From: Ramazzottius varieornatus
Taxonomy: Eukaryota; Tardigrada; Eutardigrada; Parachela; Ramazzottiidae
Assembly (NCBI GenBank): GCA_001949185.1
Contig: BDGG01000003.1
Span: 4,137,158 to 4,201,157 of the forward strand
Direction: 5' to 3'
Length of the DNA: 64,000 nucleotides
The position numbers and the translations under genes were made by a program. Shown piece by piece: positions 31,743-43,551 of this stretch. The notes under the pieces are model-generated. The model worked only from the letters and a program-made list of their open reading frames with translations, was not told where the DNA came from and searched no databases. Positions within the stretch are counted from its first letter, which is position 1, and each line of letters opens with the position of its first letter.

Positions 31743-33698
31743 TTACTGTGCAATCGCTACTCTGTCAGTGCCTTTCTTTTCCGACGCAGTTTTCTTGTTC
31801 TTTGCCGCGAATTGCGCCATCCGTTCTTCGATAACCGGTCTGAAGTGCCTGATGAGACCCTGAACTGGCCATGCAGCTGCGTCGCCCAGAGCACAGATGG
31901 TGTGTCCCTCAATCTGCTTACTAAGTTCCCAAATCATGTCGATCTCCTCTGGTCTAGCATTACCTTCCACGAACCTCCACATAATCTTATTCAACCAGCC
32001 ACACCCTTCTCGGCAGGGTGTGCACTGTCCGCAGCTCTCGTGCTTGTAGAACTCTGACAGACGCGCAATGCACTTGATGATGTCTGCCTGCTTATTCATC
32101 ACAATGATGGCAGCGGTTCCTAGACCCGACTGAACTGCTTGAAGAGCGTCGAAGTCCATCAGGACTGTCTCGCAGATGGATTTGGGTAGAACGGGTACGG
32201 AGGATCCACCGGGGATGATACCGAGTAGGTTATCCCATCCACCGATCACACCTGGGAAAAATGAACGCAGAACACAGATGCAAGCGCGGCAAACAAACTC
32301 GACATTACTGTTTGTGTTCCCAGTTGTCCCAATTCCCAGTGGCGCACCATTTCAGTGTTACTGGCTGACAGCGTGCACCACTTGGGAAAAAAGTCTTTGA
32401 CAGTTTTTTTGTCTAAGCCCCAGATGAGAACAAACTCGAATATCTTTGAATGTTACCTCCGGCATGCCTTTCGATCAGTTCTTTCAAAGGTATGGACATT
32501 TCTTCCTCGACGGTCACTGGCGTGTTTACATGACCGGAAATGCAGAAGAGCTTGGTTCCGCTGTTGCGTTCTCGACCAAAGGAGTGAAACCAGTCTCCGC
32601 CGCGTCGGCAGATTGCAGGAGCGACTGCAACCGTCTCGACGTTGGCGACCGTGGTGGGACACCCGAAGACCCCAATGTCAGCGGGGAACGGGGGCTTCAG
32701 CCGAGGTTTTCCTTGTTTGCCTTCAAGTGATTCAATCAGGGCTGTTTCTTCTCCGCAGATGTATGCTCCAGCTCCACGGAAAACGAAGACGTCGAAATCA
32801 TACCCTGAACCACATGCGTTCTCTCCGATAAGACCTGCTTTGTAGGCTTCGTTCACGGCAATCTGCAAGATGGAAAACAGTAAACACTATTCACGCAACA
32901 GATCTCTACGGCCATGTGGCAAGAGGGATGAATCGGCCACCACAACAGTCAGCCGATGTGACGCCACCATATGTGGAATGTGAAGGGTGGCCGACTCATT
33001 GGCTACCACCTCCGATTCCCAAATTACGGATTTGCAACAGCAACATACCGTAAGTAATGGTCTGAACGGATAGAGTGTTCATCCCCGTTCTTCTAACTTA
33101 TGTTCTGTAAGTATAGTTAGTATACCTGCAGGTTCACAGCCTCGTTGTAAAATTCTCCGCGGATGTAAATGTAGGCAGCGCGAGCATGCATAGCTCGGCC
33201 AGCAATCAAGCAACCTTCCACCAGTTTGTGGGGATCATGGCGCATAATCTCGCGATCCTTGCATGTTCCAGGCTCTCCTTCGTCCGCGTTGACGACTAGG
33301 TATTTTGGCCGTCCATCACTAGGCTTGTTCATGAAGGACCATTTCATCCCTGACGGGAATCCAGCACCACCTCGGCCACGGAGTCCAGACTTCTTCACTT
33401 CGCTAAGGATCCACTCGTGGCCTTTCAGGAGAATTTCCTTGGTCTTGTACCAGTCTCCTCGGGCCATAGCGCCCTTCAGCTTCCAGTCATGACGTCCATA
33501 AAGGTTTGTGAATATGCGATCTTGATCCTTCAGAGGTCCGAACTTTGTTTTTTGGGGCTTGGCATCCTTGGGAGGAGTCGCTGCTTGAGTGGCTTGATGA
33601 CGGACGGCAACCAAGCCTTCTTGTAGGCATCCAGTGCTGGCGATGGGCGATGTTGATCCATTCAGACAAGCATGTAAACGTGAGGCGTTCCGCAGCAT
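31743..33698 (-). CDS. NDUFV1: NADH dehydrogenase flavoprotein 1 (complex I 51-kDa subunit)
   Basis: Three exons on the minus strand: about 33698-33127, 32868-32453 and 32252-31743. An N-terminal mitochondrial presequence ([14 protein letters not shown]) precedes the highly conserved core. The glycine-rich NADH site is [17 protein letters not shown] with [16 protein letters not shown]. The FMN region includes [20 protein letters not shown]. The 4Fe-4S ligands of cluster N3 are in [12 protein letters not shown], with the fourth Cys in [14 protein letters not shown]. The protein oxidises NADH and passes electrons via FMN to the Fe-S chain of complex I in the matrix arm. All expected motifs are intact and the length is normal (about 490 residues). 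The intron between exons 2 and 3 has a palindrome copy. Confidence 0.98.
32287..32422. repeat. Palindrome copy in an NDUFV1 intron
   Basis: GCGGCAAACAAACTCGAC ... TTCCCAGTGGCGCACC / CGTGCACCACTTGGGAA. The left arm carries an extra stretch of about 15 bp (TTGTGTTCCCAGTTG). Confidence 0.85.
32923..32998. repeat. Small inverted repeat in an NDUFV1 intron
   Basis: TGAATCGGCCACC near 32929 pairs with GGTGGCCGACTCA near 32986 across about 45 bp. Unrelated to the main palindrome family. Confidence 0.6.
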
Positions 33699-34171
33699 CT
33701 TGATTCTGGTGACTGCAGGGGACGGGGAAGATATTCCAGAGGGCTATGGAAAGATTTCCGAGTGGGATTTTCTGCTATCCATAAGGCGCAAGCTGAGCTG
33801 TTTAGTGTTTACCTCACCAGAGTGGTGACATCACTTACGACGCCTGGATTGACGTATTTTGGCAGAGCGAACCATTCAATGGCATTCGTCTCTTGCAGCT
33901 CCAATGGTAACTGTTGGGCCGTGCGGCGCGATAAGATCGAAGGCTTGACAATACGTCACTTTTTCGTCATCATGTTGTAGCTTTGGACTAGTAGCAATTT
34001 TCAAGTTTCAACTGTCTTCGAAATGTATACAGTTTAATGAAATTTCGCAAAGTCCCTTTCTGGAATCCGCTTCTTGCCGTGTCTGCCTGGACCAAATCCG
34101 CAAGCGTTCTTTCGTCGGTACCACTGTGATATCATCGAACAAGGAATACAGACGGGACAGAGCCGTGGAAC
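33699..34171. other. Divergent promoter region, NDUFV1 / DDX1
   Basis: About 470 bp between start codons on opposite strands; no exon seen. Confidence 0.5.
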
Positions 34172-37100
34172 ATGGCCGCTTTCGAAGGTACGTGTATATG
34201 GTAAAATTGATCACTTCCGGCTATCATGAAGTCGGCCATTCCGTTTCGAATGTCGTACCTACGGACGTTGCTTTCTTTCTCACAGAAATGGGAGTCCTTC
34301 CGGAGCTGTCGAAGGCTATCGAAGAAATGGAATGGAAGTTCGTGAGACCCCAATCGCTTACCGTGTCTTACCGTCTCAACCTGAAAGCATATAAGCCTAA
34401 TCTATCCGTCTTGATGTTGTAGCTTACCGACTGACATTCAGCAAGATGCTATTCCCGGCATTCTAGGAGGGGGAGATGTCATCATGGTATGCCATACACA
34501 AGACCGGATAATGATTTAGCTTTATATGGGTTTATCCAGATTACCTTCTGCTAATGAAAACGAATTTTTCCCACAGGCAGCGGAAACGGGAAGTGGCAAA
34601 ACCGGTGCTTTCTGCTTACCCACCTTGCAGATCGTATGGGAAACGATTCGAGATGCACAGATGGGAAAGCCGAGTGCTACGGCGGGCCAGCAGCCATCGT
34701 CCAATGGTGCGGGAACGTTTCTGGTGTTTCGATATTGAGCACAGATTCATGAAATATTTCACTTCCATGTGTAATAATTAATGTTGTGGAATTACAGTGC
34801 GTAATATTGCTGCTTTTTGATTTTAGCTTCGAATAAATGGAGCTTAAATATGTTCGATCGAGATCCTCAGCTTGGTAAGTATGAATGAGAGAGCATCCCG
34901 GATGGCCTGATCGGGCAGTGAATTTTCTTATCAATTTGATTCTCGTTTTCAGCCATCGACCCGCAAGGAACAACTTGCCAAAGTCGGAACCAGCAGGCGT
35001 GGCAAGGCTGCCGAGCGAACAGAGGAGTCATTGATGGAGGTATGATGATCATATCGAATCATATTGACGTTGCAAGATTCCATCAGTTAACCAAGGCTCC
35101 AGACGGTTTAGAAGTCTCATTTGTGACTTTCGATGTGAGTAGGGAAGTACTACTACGAATCCACGGTTACCGACGAAGGTCTTTGTCGTGTTGGCTGGTC
35201 AACCGCAAACGCCTCTCTCGATTTGGGTACAGATCAGTGGGGATACGGATATGGTGGGACCGGCAAGAAGTCTTTCAACAAACAGTTTGACACGTTTGGA
35301 GAGGTGAAGGCAAAGAACAGTTTCTACTGCGTGATGGAAATACTTGCAGGAGCGATGATCGTAAGTCTTTTCGTTGTCGAGGTCGTTCTGACATCTTCTG
35401 TACTGGCAGGCATACGGTAAGAACGATGTTATTGGCTGCTTCGTGGATTTGGACAAAGGCATGGTCAGGTTCGCGAAGAACGGCACTGACTACGGAGTGG
35501 CGTTCGCCATGAACCCACAAATGCGTAACATGCCAGTCTTCCCGGCGATTGTCCTCAAGAACGCTGAAATGCACTTCAACTTTGGTGACGAACCTATGAA
35601 GTTCCCACCGGGAGTACGTTCTTTCTGTTTTTGCTAGATGGGACTCCGACAAGTGAGTTCGTTCAGATAGTGATCTCAAGTGGCGCACGCTATCATTGCT
35701 GTTGGATGAGAGTGTGTGCCACTTTGGCAAACGATCTGGATGAGTTCATTTGTCGACATGCCAGGTTACGGTCGGCCGGTCGCTGATTTCTCTTGTCCTT
35801 AACAACTTACGGGTTTTGCAGGATGGCTGGGTTCCATTAAGCAAAGCGTCACCTGAGCACGTTATAGTTTCGCAAGCCAATGCGAATGCTCATGCGGCCA
35901 GGATCCAGCAACAGCCCAAAGGACCGCAGCCTAATGCTCCGATGTGCATCATCATCGAGCCAACACGCGAACTCGCCGAGCAGGTCCGCCTGACATATTT
36001 CACCAGCGTCCATATTCACAAGACGATATGCTGTTGACTACTCTTTCTATTCCGTAGGCATGTACCGAAATTACCCGATTCAAGAAATATTTGGTCAACC
36101 CATCCATCCGAGAGTACGTGCTGGTCGGAGGAGTGAATGCTCGTGACCAGCTGGACGCATTGTCCAAAGGGGTAAAGTCGATTACGTTTCTCGGCCTAAC
36201 CAGAATCGAAAATGCTGCAATCTTTTTGAAATACCGAGTGAATGAGGGAACTTAGAGTGAGTTCGAATGTTCTTTTTGTTAGGTGGATATCGTCGTGGGG
36301 ACTCCCGGTCGACTCGACGACTTGGTCTCTTCCGGGGAATTGTCGTTGCAAAACGTGCGGTTCTTCGTTCTAGACGAAGCCGATGGCTTGATCTCCCAAG
36401 GCCACTTGAATCTCATTGAACGGTTCCACGCCAAGATCCCGAAAGTGGGAGCTGATGGAAAACGGCTGCAGATGATCGTGTGCTCGGCGACCTTGCACAA
36501 CCAGGACATTAAACGGATGGCGGTAAGTCTTTCGTATGAACTCCAATGAGCTGACATGGTAGTCTAAGACGAAGTATTGTGTTTCTTACAGGACAAGTTG
36601 ATGCACTTCCCATCTTGGCTAGATTTGAAAGGCCAAGACAGTGTTCCCGATACAGTCCACCACGTGGTCGTCCTCGTAGATCCTCGTACCGATCAGAGCT
36701 GGAAAAACTTGAACGTTTGCATAAGAACTGACGGAGTTCACTCCAACGATAACATCAATTTCCAGAACCCGAACCAAGGTGAGGTTGATTCCTTTTCAAG
36801 TCTGCGAAGTCTTGTTTCAGAGTAATGCTGTGTAGAAACAATGTCCGAGGCGGTGAAGGTTCTTAAAGGGGAGTACGTCCTGGCAGCCATCAAGAAGTTC
36901 AACATGGATAGATGCCTCATCTTCTGCCGAACCAAGATCGACTGTGATAATCTGGAGCAGTACATGAACGCGATGGCCCGAAACTTCCAGCAGCCGATCT
37001 CGGTTGTCTGCCTGCATGGCGACCGGACGCCGGAAGAGCGCAAAGCCAATTTGCAAGCCTTCAAGGCCGGGAAAGCCAACTTCCTCATCTGCACCGACGT

Positions 37101-38196
37101 CGCTGCTCGTGGTCTCGACATCGTAAGAAGCTTTTTGATAGTCTTTGGGAGCTCGTCAAACAGAGTCGGCAAGATTGTTTTCCTAAGTGGCGCAGTTTGT
37201 CAGTGTCATTGGCCTCAGACGTGCGCCACCGTTAAACGATTCGGGGTGTTCCCGAAGTGGCGCACGTGTTCCGTTTTTCAGACTGAAGCGTGCGTCGCTT
37301 GAAAAAACAACGCTCTTGTCGAGTTTCCTTGCCAAACTTCGCCATTTAGCTTGTGTTGGTAAAGAGATTTCTCATTTTGGCGATGCTGTAGGTGGGAATG
37401 CCATTCGTGATCAACGCGACGTTGCCAGATGAGGTCCCGAACTACATTCATCGTATCGGTCGTGTGGGTCGTGCTGACCGAATGGGTTTGGCGATTTCTT
37501 TGGTGGCGACTGTGCAGGAGAAGGTGTGGTATCACACATGTGGTAGTCGCGGACAGAATTGCCATAACACAAAGCTGGTGGACCAGAAGGGTTGCTGCAT
37601 CTGGTATAATGAGCAGCAGTTGTTGGGTGATATCGAAGAACACTTGGGTGTGACCATTTCTCAGGTCGACAAGAGTATGAATGTCCCGGTGGACGAGTTC
37701 GAAGGTCATGTTGTGTACGGTGAAAAGCGAAAACAGACCGGTACGTTTCCTTCTCGTCAATCTTTGGTTAATTTTGATAGTTCGGTATACCGGGAGGTGA
37801 AAACCTCGTCTTCCGAGCACCTGCATACAGTCTATCGTGTATTCTTAAGGCCAAGTACGTCTGCAGGTGCTTGAAATTTTGATAGAGAATTGCGTTGTGG
37901 ACCTGCATACTGCTTTGCCTTACGCTTATTGTGGTATTGATATATGAGTATGTGGGTCAGTGCAACTGGGCCTGCCTTTCTTCCATAGTTGTCCGCTCGG
38001 CATTCGGAAATGTGTTGAGTGTTGAATTCAGACATGTCATCAGAAAGTTCATTCACAGCTTTGGTTTCCTGCAGGTACTGGTTACAAGGATCACGTGGAT
38101 CTGCTCCAAGCTACAGTTGGTGAATTAGCTAATCTGGAGAAGCGTGCACAGACGTCTTTCTTGCAGATGCGATATGTTCTTCCTCCGGTTTCTTAG
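34172..38196 (+). CDS. DDX1: ATP-dependent RNA helicase DDX1 (DEAD box with SPRY insert)
   Basis: About ten exons. Exon 1 gives MAAFE at 34172 and joins [17 protein letters not shown]. The next codes for [19 protein letters not shown], then the Walker A exon [24 protein letters not shown] domain is inserted between motifs I and Ia, the hallmark of DDX1 ([54 protein letters not shown]). Motif Ia is PTRELAEQ, Ib [30 protein letters not shown]; the second RecA domain has [28 protein letters not shown] and [15 protein letters not shown]. The last exon ends [17 protein letters not shown] and TAG 38194-38196. DDX1 acts in tRNA splicing, RNA processing and DNA-break repair. The junction near 34335-34420 is the least certain. 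Two introns carry palindrome copies, one a doublet. Confidence 0.97.
35642..35763. repeat. Palindrome copy in a DDX1 intron
   Basis: ACTCCGACAAGTGAGTTCG ... CTCAAGTGGCGCACGC / GTGTGTGCCACTTTGG ... GAGTTCATTTGTCGACATG. It sits between the SPRY exons and the motif Ia exon. Confidence 0.9.
37147..37342. repeat. Palindrome doublet in a DDX1 intron
   Basis: Two core pairs: CTAAGTGGCGCAG / ACGTGCGCCACCG and CGAAGTGGCGCACG / GCGTGCGTCGCTTG, inside a single outer pair that starts GGGAGCTCGTCAAACAGAG and ends CTTGTCGAGTTTCCTTGCC. Confidence 0.85.
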
Positions 38197-38485
38197 CTTC
38201 TTTTCTTAGTTTTGTCCCTTTTCTATTTGCTTCACAAGAACCGGTTGACTTCCGGTGGTGTCTAACAGAACGATGTTGTAACGTTCAAACTTTTCGAATC
38301 GGAATCCAGACTTTAAAACTGAAAACGTGAACAAGCATTCGAGGTAGTTTGCATTCGAGGTAGGACGTAAGAAAGATGTTCTCTATCACGAGAACAATAC
38401 GTATTTGCGGAGTATCACAGGAGGCCGATGTAACAAGTTACAGAGCATAGTCTTTGGAAGAGTTGGTCAAGGAACGAATCTAGCT
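38197..38485. other. Convergent 3' spacer, DDX1 / phospholipase
   Basis: About 290 bp; contains the direct repeat GCATTCGAGGTAG twice at about 38336-38361. Confidence 0.5.
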
Positions 38486-40465
38486 TTAGAGTAGGCGAAG
38501 TATTTTGCCGATCTGATCGAGGACAGCCTTGTCGGAGAGGATTGTCATGTGAGTCACCCCACCAAACGGTAGAAAGGCCACATCTTCTTCCTGCTCGAAA
38601 TTCCACTGCTTCGGATACTCGAGACTCTTTCGGTTTACCGTCCCATCACCATCACCTAAAAACACCCACACATTGGAAGAATTACTTTGTGTTGTAAGAC
38701 AAAGGCCCGGCAGACAAGATGTTTTCCCAAGGGGCGCAAGCTTCCAGGCCATTACACCGGATACGTGCGCCACTTGAGAAACAACCTTGGCGCTTTTCTT
38801 TGCCGTGCTGCCAGATGTTTCCAGTGTGAGGGTTACCGTATATCACTTTCGGAGGCTTGTCCGGAAACTGTCCGCGACCGAAAACCATAGACTCTGGTGT
38901 GTCTATTCCAACGCCATACATGCAGTACATCTGAACATAAAGGCAAACCAAACTTAATGGCGGGATTACGAATGATGGACATCCAGTAACCGAAATCTTA
39001 TTGATCACCTTTACTCCGGGTGGACTCAGGTCCACAAGGTTGGCAGTCCTTTTCCACATTTCCCAGCCATCATCGTAGTTCATGTCATGGAACATGGCCT
39101 GCATATCGTGAATCGTATAGTTTCTCTCCGGTGTGGAAACCAGGGTCTCGTTATCCCCCCATAGTTCCGACTCCGGGTTGGGCATGATGAAGGTCAAGCT
39201 TGGATTGGTCCGCTGTTCCGCTCGGACACGGAAAGCACTGATAAGCGACACATCCAGATTGTCCCCTGTTCGACATTGCCTAGTTAGTTCCATGCAGTAA
39301 CATACAGTACAACAAAGTATCAGCAAAATAATCCCACCGGAAGTGGCTGCTTTGATGGCTTTAACGGCTCCCGCCCATGGCGCGGCCAGAGAGATAAAGC
39401 CGCTGATATACTTTTGCTTCCATTCCGCCGTCTGGTCTTGTAACAGATACAGTGCGATCAGGTTGCCCATGGAGTGGGCGATGAAGGTAACCGCCGTCTT
39501 GTTATTCATCTCGTAAGTTTCCTCCACCAGCTTCCTCAAGTTGCTGAAATAGTCACCGAGCTCATCTAAACACCAAGAACCATTACGCCATCACCACAAG
39601 GGTTTAATGTAAAATTGGTTGGCACTGTTCATGCACTTTGCTATTTACTAGGCGCTTTGCGGAAGTCATAGGGAGCTCCCCGGATGGATACATCCCGTTG
39701 ATACCCCTTGGCCACAAGGTACGCCGCGATATCGGCAAAGTATTTCGCTGCAATAAAGTTTCACATTGGAAAGAACAGCAGTTTCTACCAGAAGAACCGC
39801 TCATACTTACACAAGCTGATACGGCTTGTATCCAGGTATTCGACGCTGGTGCTGTCGAAAAAGAGAGCCCCAGTGCGTGGGGATGGAAAGCGGAAGAGGC
39901 GGAAGAGGCGAATCTTACCTGTTGCCGAAGCCTCGAACGCGAACTTCCACTCCCGGCGCGTCCTCCGATCGTCCCGTCTCGTTATTGTAGACCAACCTAT
40001 CACAAATACATGAATGGCTACATATCCTTCAATATTCAATTCAAGCGAGACTAACCGCATGTTGTCGACGAAGCAGTCCAGCACATAAGGCACCAACAAC
40101 TCTACATTCAACCACAGATCGAACCATCCTTTCGTCTTCTGCGCGCAGAAGTAGTGTACGACGCTGGGCTTGTTCAGTCTGGCTTCCAGCTGCGAGCCAC
40201 CATCACCTGGCACTGCGAGAGAGAAACTACATGGATGAAAGAAAACACAACCGTTTTCCTGCCCGTTACATACGACAATTATACGTTGCTTACGGAGTAT
40301 TACGGGAGAAAGTTGAACGTCGCTCGGTGGCTTGGCTGGCGTGCGTGTGGGCTTGATCCACGGCCACGGCGGGAGCTTAGGGGCTTTCGGCAAGGGATTC
40401 GGAATGAGGAGGGCACATGACGAAGCAGATATGGTTAGGACAACGAAGAGGATACAGCGCACCAT
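38486..40465 (-). CDS. PLA2G15: Lysosomal phospholipase A2 / LCAT-family lipase
   Basis: Start MVRCILFVVLTISASSC at 40465, a clear signal peptide. The mature part follows group XV phospholipase A2 closely: the oxyanion-side loop VPGDGGSQLEARLNKPSVVH, WLNVELLVPYVLDCFVDNMR, IRGAPYDFRKAP, the nucleophile elbow TFIAHSMGNLIALYLL (catalytic Ser), ISLAAPWAGAVKAIKAATSG, then the Asp exon DGDGTVNRKSLEYPKQW and the His in GGVTHMTILSDKAV near the C-terminus. The Ser-Asp-His triad is complete. The enzyme deacylates phospholipids and transacylates ceramide in lysosomes. An extra hydrophobic run (IILLILCCTVCYCMEL) in one open frame is best explained as intron sequence between ATSG and DNLDVSLISAF. The intron before the Asp exon has a palindrome copy. 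Confidence 0.93.
38702..38812. repeat. Palindrome copy in the PLA2G15 intron
   Basis: GGCCCGGCAGACAAGATG ... CCCAAGGGGCGCAAGC / ACGTGCGCCACTTGAG ... TTTGCCGTGCTGCC. It ends close to the exon boundary. Confidence 0.85.
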
Positions 40466-41237
40466 GACGATCTTTGCACCTACACGAGTCTCGCTGGCCA
40501 ATCAAACAGATGTGTTTCCAATGAGATTAACCCTTTCCTGGGACGCCTCGTCACTGACATCGCTACCTCTTCATCATAACATAAACTCAAACAAAGGATC
40601 CGAATTTCTGAAAGATGAACGAAAAGGTACCGAAAAAACAAAAGAAGTTGGGAATTTTCAAACTGAAAATGTAGGAAAAGTTTGTTCGGTACAGGCAATC
40701 AAGAGTCCATTAGCCTCTCAATCAACCTATTATTCAGTATTAGAACAACGGAATTTTCCTACTAATCCAGTTGAAATTACACGCGTTTTAGGCGTGACCT
40801 CATCGCGAAAGGACGTCGTGCGTATCTTTCATCACATGCCACGCTATCTTATCTAAAGATTCCTCGATAACCATGCCTCATCATTGTTTGTCACAAGCCG
40901 GATTTTAACTGAAATCTCTGGAAATCAAAACCACCTAAACAAAATATGACAGATTTAATAAACAGTCTTACGGAAAGCACAGCTAGGCAGCTAGCTACAG
41001 GCAGAATGGAATGGATGGCGGACTTCCGTCTATCCGGAAAGAGGGATGGCGCCGGTACATGGGTGAAGTACCACATGAGATGAAAACAAAGCTGTCGGGG
41101 TGAAGGCTTTTCAATCGCAGAAAAAAGCTATCGGGTGACTGCTGCCCGAGTATTGGAAGTTTTCTGGCGCAAGTCCGTCGCAAACTCCGATCCTCGTCGT
41201 TCGGTCCTTGATGGCCAGAGACCAGGTACAGTACGCA
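40466..41237. other. Intergenic region upstream of PLA2G15
   Basis: About 770 bp, AT-richer than the genes. Short open frames on both strands have no coding character. It should hold the PLA2G15 promoter and the 3' UTR of the next gene. Confidence 0.5.
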
Positions 41238-43551
41238 CTACTTTCCATGCTTCTTCTTATTATGCTTGCTCTTTTTCTTGACTTCCTGACTCTGGGACCC
41301 TTCCACTCCTCCTGTCTGCTCTGCTGCTCCAGTTGACATGGTGGCACTTTCCGCCACTTCCGTGTGTTCACCTTCCTGGCTATCATCATGGTCATCGTCT
41401 CCATCGTTCTCTTCGGTTTGCGCCACTCCCGGCTCCTGCTCTTGCTCGAGTGCTTCAGTAAACGTGGTTTCAACTTCCGTCACTTCCGTGATGTCCGTAG
41501 CTGCGTCTCCGTTCTCATCCTTCTGTTCTTCGGTCCCCTCCTTTTCCTCAGTCTCTTGCGCGGCAGTCGAAGTGGTAAAGAAGCTGGTAATCTTATCCAT
41601 GGCCGAGTCCACCAGTCCCTTCCCTTGCTCCTCAGTCACCTCTGTGATCCCTTGCTCGGTTTCAGTGGTTGCTGCGTGAGGCAAGTGAGCAGAGATGAAA
41701 CCAGCGACCGTTCCAGCTGCTGCAGCCACCGACTCCACGATCCCTGCATGCTGCTCCTCCGGCACGTTCGTGGCAGTCACTTCCACTTCCGTCGTCTTCT
41801 CGGTAACCTCGCTGCTGCTGGTATCGGTGGTAGTCGCAGATGGCATATGGGCAGAAATGTAACCGGCGACGGCTCCTGCTGCAGCGGCCACTGTACCAGC
41901 TGCGGCGGACACTGATTCAACAATGCTAGTATGATGCTCTTCTGGAACATCTACGGTCTTTTCTGTTGTTTCGGTGGAATAGGTGGTATCGATGGTATCG
42001 ACAGTATCGGTGCTGTCTGCAGTCGTCGCACCTGGCAGGTGGGATGTGATGAACCCTGCGACTGCACCAGCCGCCGCGGTGACAGTGTCTACTGCGCGAC
42101 CGACAACGCCCTTGTCTTCTCCGGATTCTTCCTCCTTTTCATTGTCATCTTTTTGCTTGTCCAGGAATCCCGTTCCTGCTATAGCAAATTCCATGCCGGG
42201 TTTCTTGTCGCTTTCCTCCACTGCGAACCATAGAAAAATCAATATTTGTATCCCCAACTGGAAGACCGGAGCCGCAATAGAGTATCTTACTTTCGACGCC
42301 ATAGGCTAGTTTTGTGTAATCTTGGTTGGCTTCTGAAACACAACTCACATGACAGGTCTGCATCTGCAGCGATTTCATGCGATGTACGAATGCGTTCTTA
42401 TTGTATCTTACCCATGGGTGGTTCGCGAGCCGCGCCAAACTCTTCGACGAAAGTTCGTCGGCTTTTGATCTCGGTATTTTCCGGCAACATTTCTTCGTAC
42501 GTTCGATCCGTCCATTGATCTAGAAATAAGACCTGAGTTTTGACGAATCTGACGGGATCTAACTAGCTTGGTCAAATGACAGACTGCCAGTTTACGCAGT
42601 TGAGACTTACAGATCTCCGGTTGTTGGAGGTTTTGGCCACTTCGAGCCCGCTCCAGTTCAACACGTTCTGCTTCTCGCTTCAAGATATCGTCTACATGCA
42701 AACAGACGGTTATACAAGAAAGAATAGAGCACCAATTAAGTTCGGTTAAAAATGGAGGGACCGAACACTGGGACGTGGGAGAATGAACTGAACCAGATCG
42801 TCACCTCAAGTAGCGCATGCTTACATTAGTAGTGGCCAATAGCGTGCGCCACTTGGAAAACAAGCTTAATCAATCCATTTGCCGACACCCCCGAATTATT
42901 TGCTTTTAGACAAATTAATGGTTTTGGATTGTACCTTTCAAAGGCCTGTTCAAAGGCCTGGCTGCCTGTTCTGGCAGAATTGCGGCAATTGGTCCAGTGT
43001 CTCGAATCTGCAATCGGTCAAAAGCTTTATCGAATTTTTCCGATGTACTCAAAAAGAGATATCCTTGCCTGCTGCAGCAGCTCTGAATGGAGGTTAGTGG
43101 GTGATTCTTGAATTTCCGCCATTGTCTGGACATTATCACGCTTTACTTCATCGTTCAAGTATTCCCCAATACGTATTTCATTTTCCGTCCTGACACTCTT
43201 CATATTTCCCACCTTGACAAACTCCCCGACGGGTTCACTCGTCCGTGGAGGTTTATCAGCGGTGACCTCCTGTCCATACTCGCGCTGGACCAAAGGCGTC
43301 CCGGCGACGTCGTGAGCGGGTTTTTCCGCAGCGACGGAGGCATCCGTATGGAGGTGACAGTCGTGGTGCGTGAGAGGGTTCTCCAGGATGGGAGCATAGT
43401 GGAAACCGGGCGGAGTGTTGAGCTCGTTGAAGTCCCGTTCAGCAGGTGGGAAATTGGGTGGAATCGGGGCGTGGATTTCATCCAGATGGATACCCGTCGT
43501 CGTTGTTGTCACAGTTTTTGACTTGTCATGGTGCGAATGGTGGGACGACAT
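41238..43551 (-). CDS. Unrecognised hydrophilic protein with three Ala-rich repeats
   Basis: Start MSSHHSHHDKSKTVTTTTTG at 43551. I read five exons: exon 1 ending ...EYLNDE (donor GAA|GTAAAG), exon 2 ...AARPLNRPLK, exon 3 DDILKREAERVELERA, exon 4 QWTDRTYEEMLPENTEIK, exon 5 from VEESDKKPGMEF to the Lys-rich end KKKSKHNKKKHGK at 41238. All phases agree. The last exon repeats an Ala-rich helix three times: AAAGAVAGFITSHLPGATT, AAAGAVAGYISAHMPSATT and AAAAGTVAGFISAHLPHAAT, two of them preceded by VPEEHHTSIVESV-type linkers, then a long Glu/Thr-rich disordered part. No signal peptide, Cys-poor, very acidic. I recognise no family. The composition (hydrophilic, Ala/Glu/Thr/Lys, short amphipathic helices) resembles desiccation-type disordered proteins, but that is only a resemblance. 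Confidence 0.75.
42783..42891. repeat. Palindrome copy in an intron of the Ala-rich repeat gene
   Basis: GAACTGAACCAGATCG ... CTCAAGTAGCGCATGC / AGCGTGCGCCACTTGG ... CCATTTGCCGACACCCC. Confidence 0.85.

Noticed and set aside
39240-39370. Extra membrane segment in the phospholipase (IILLILCCTVCYCMEL)
   Set aside because: It falls between ATSG and DNLDVSLISAF, which are adjacent in the family, so it is translated intron.
41338-42309. Long open frames on the + strand
   Set aside because: They mirror the low-complexity minus-strand gene (poly-Ser/Val against its Thr/Glu codons) and have no splice or start context.
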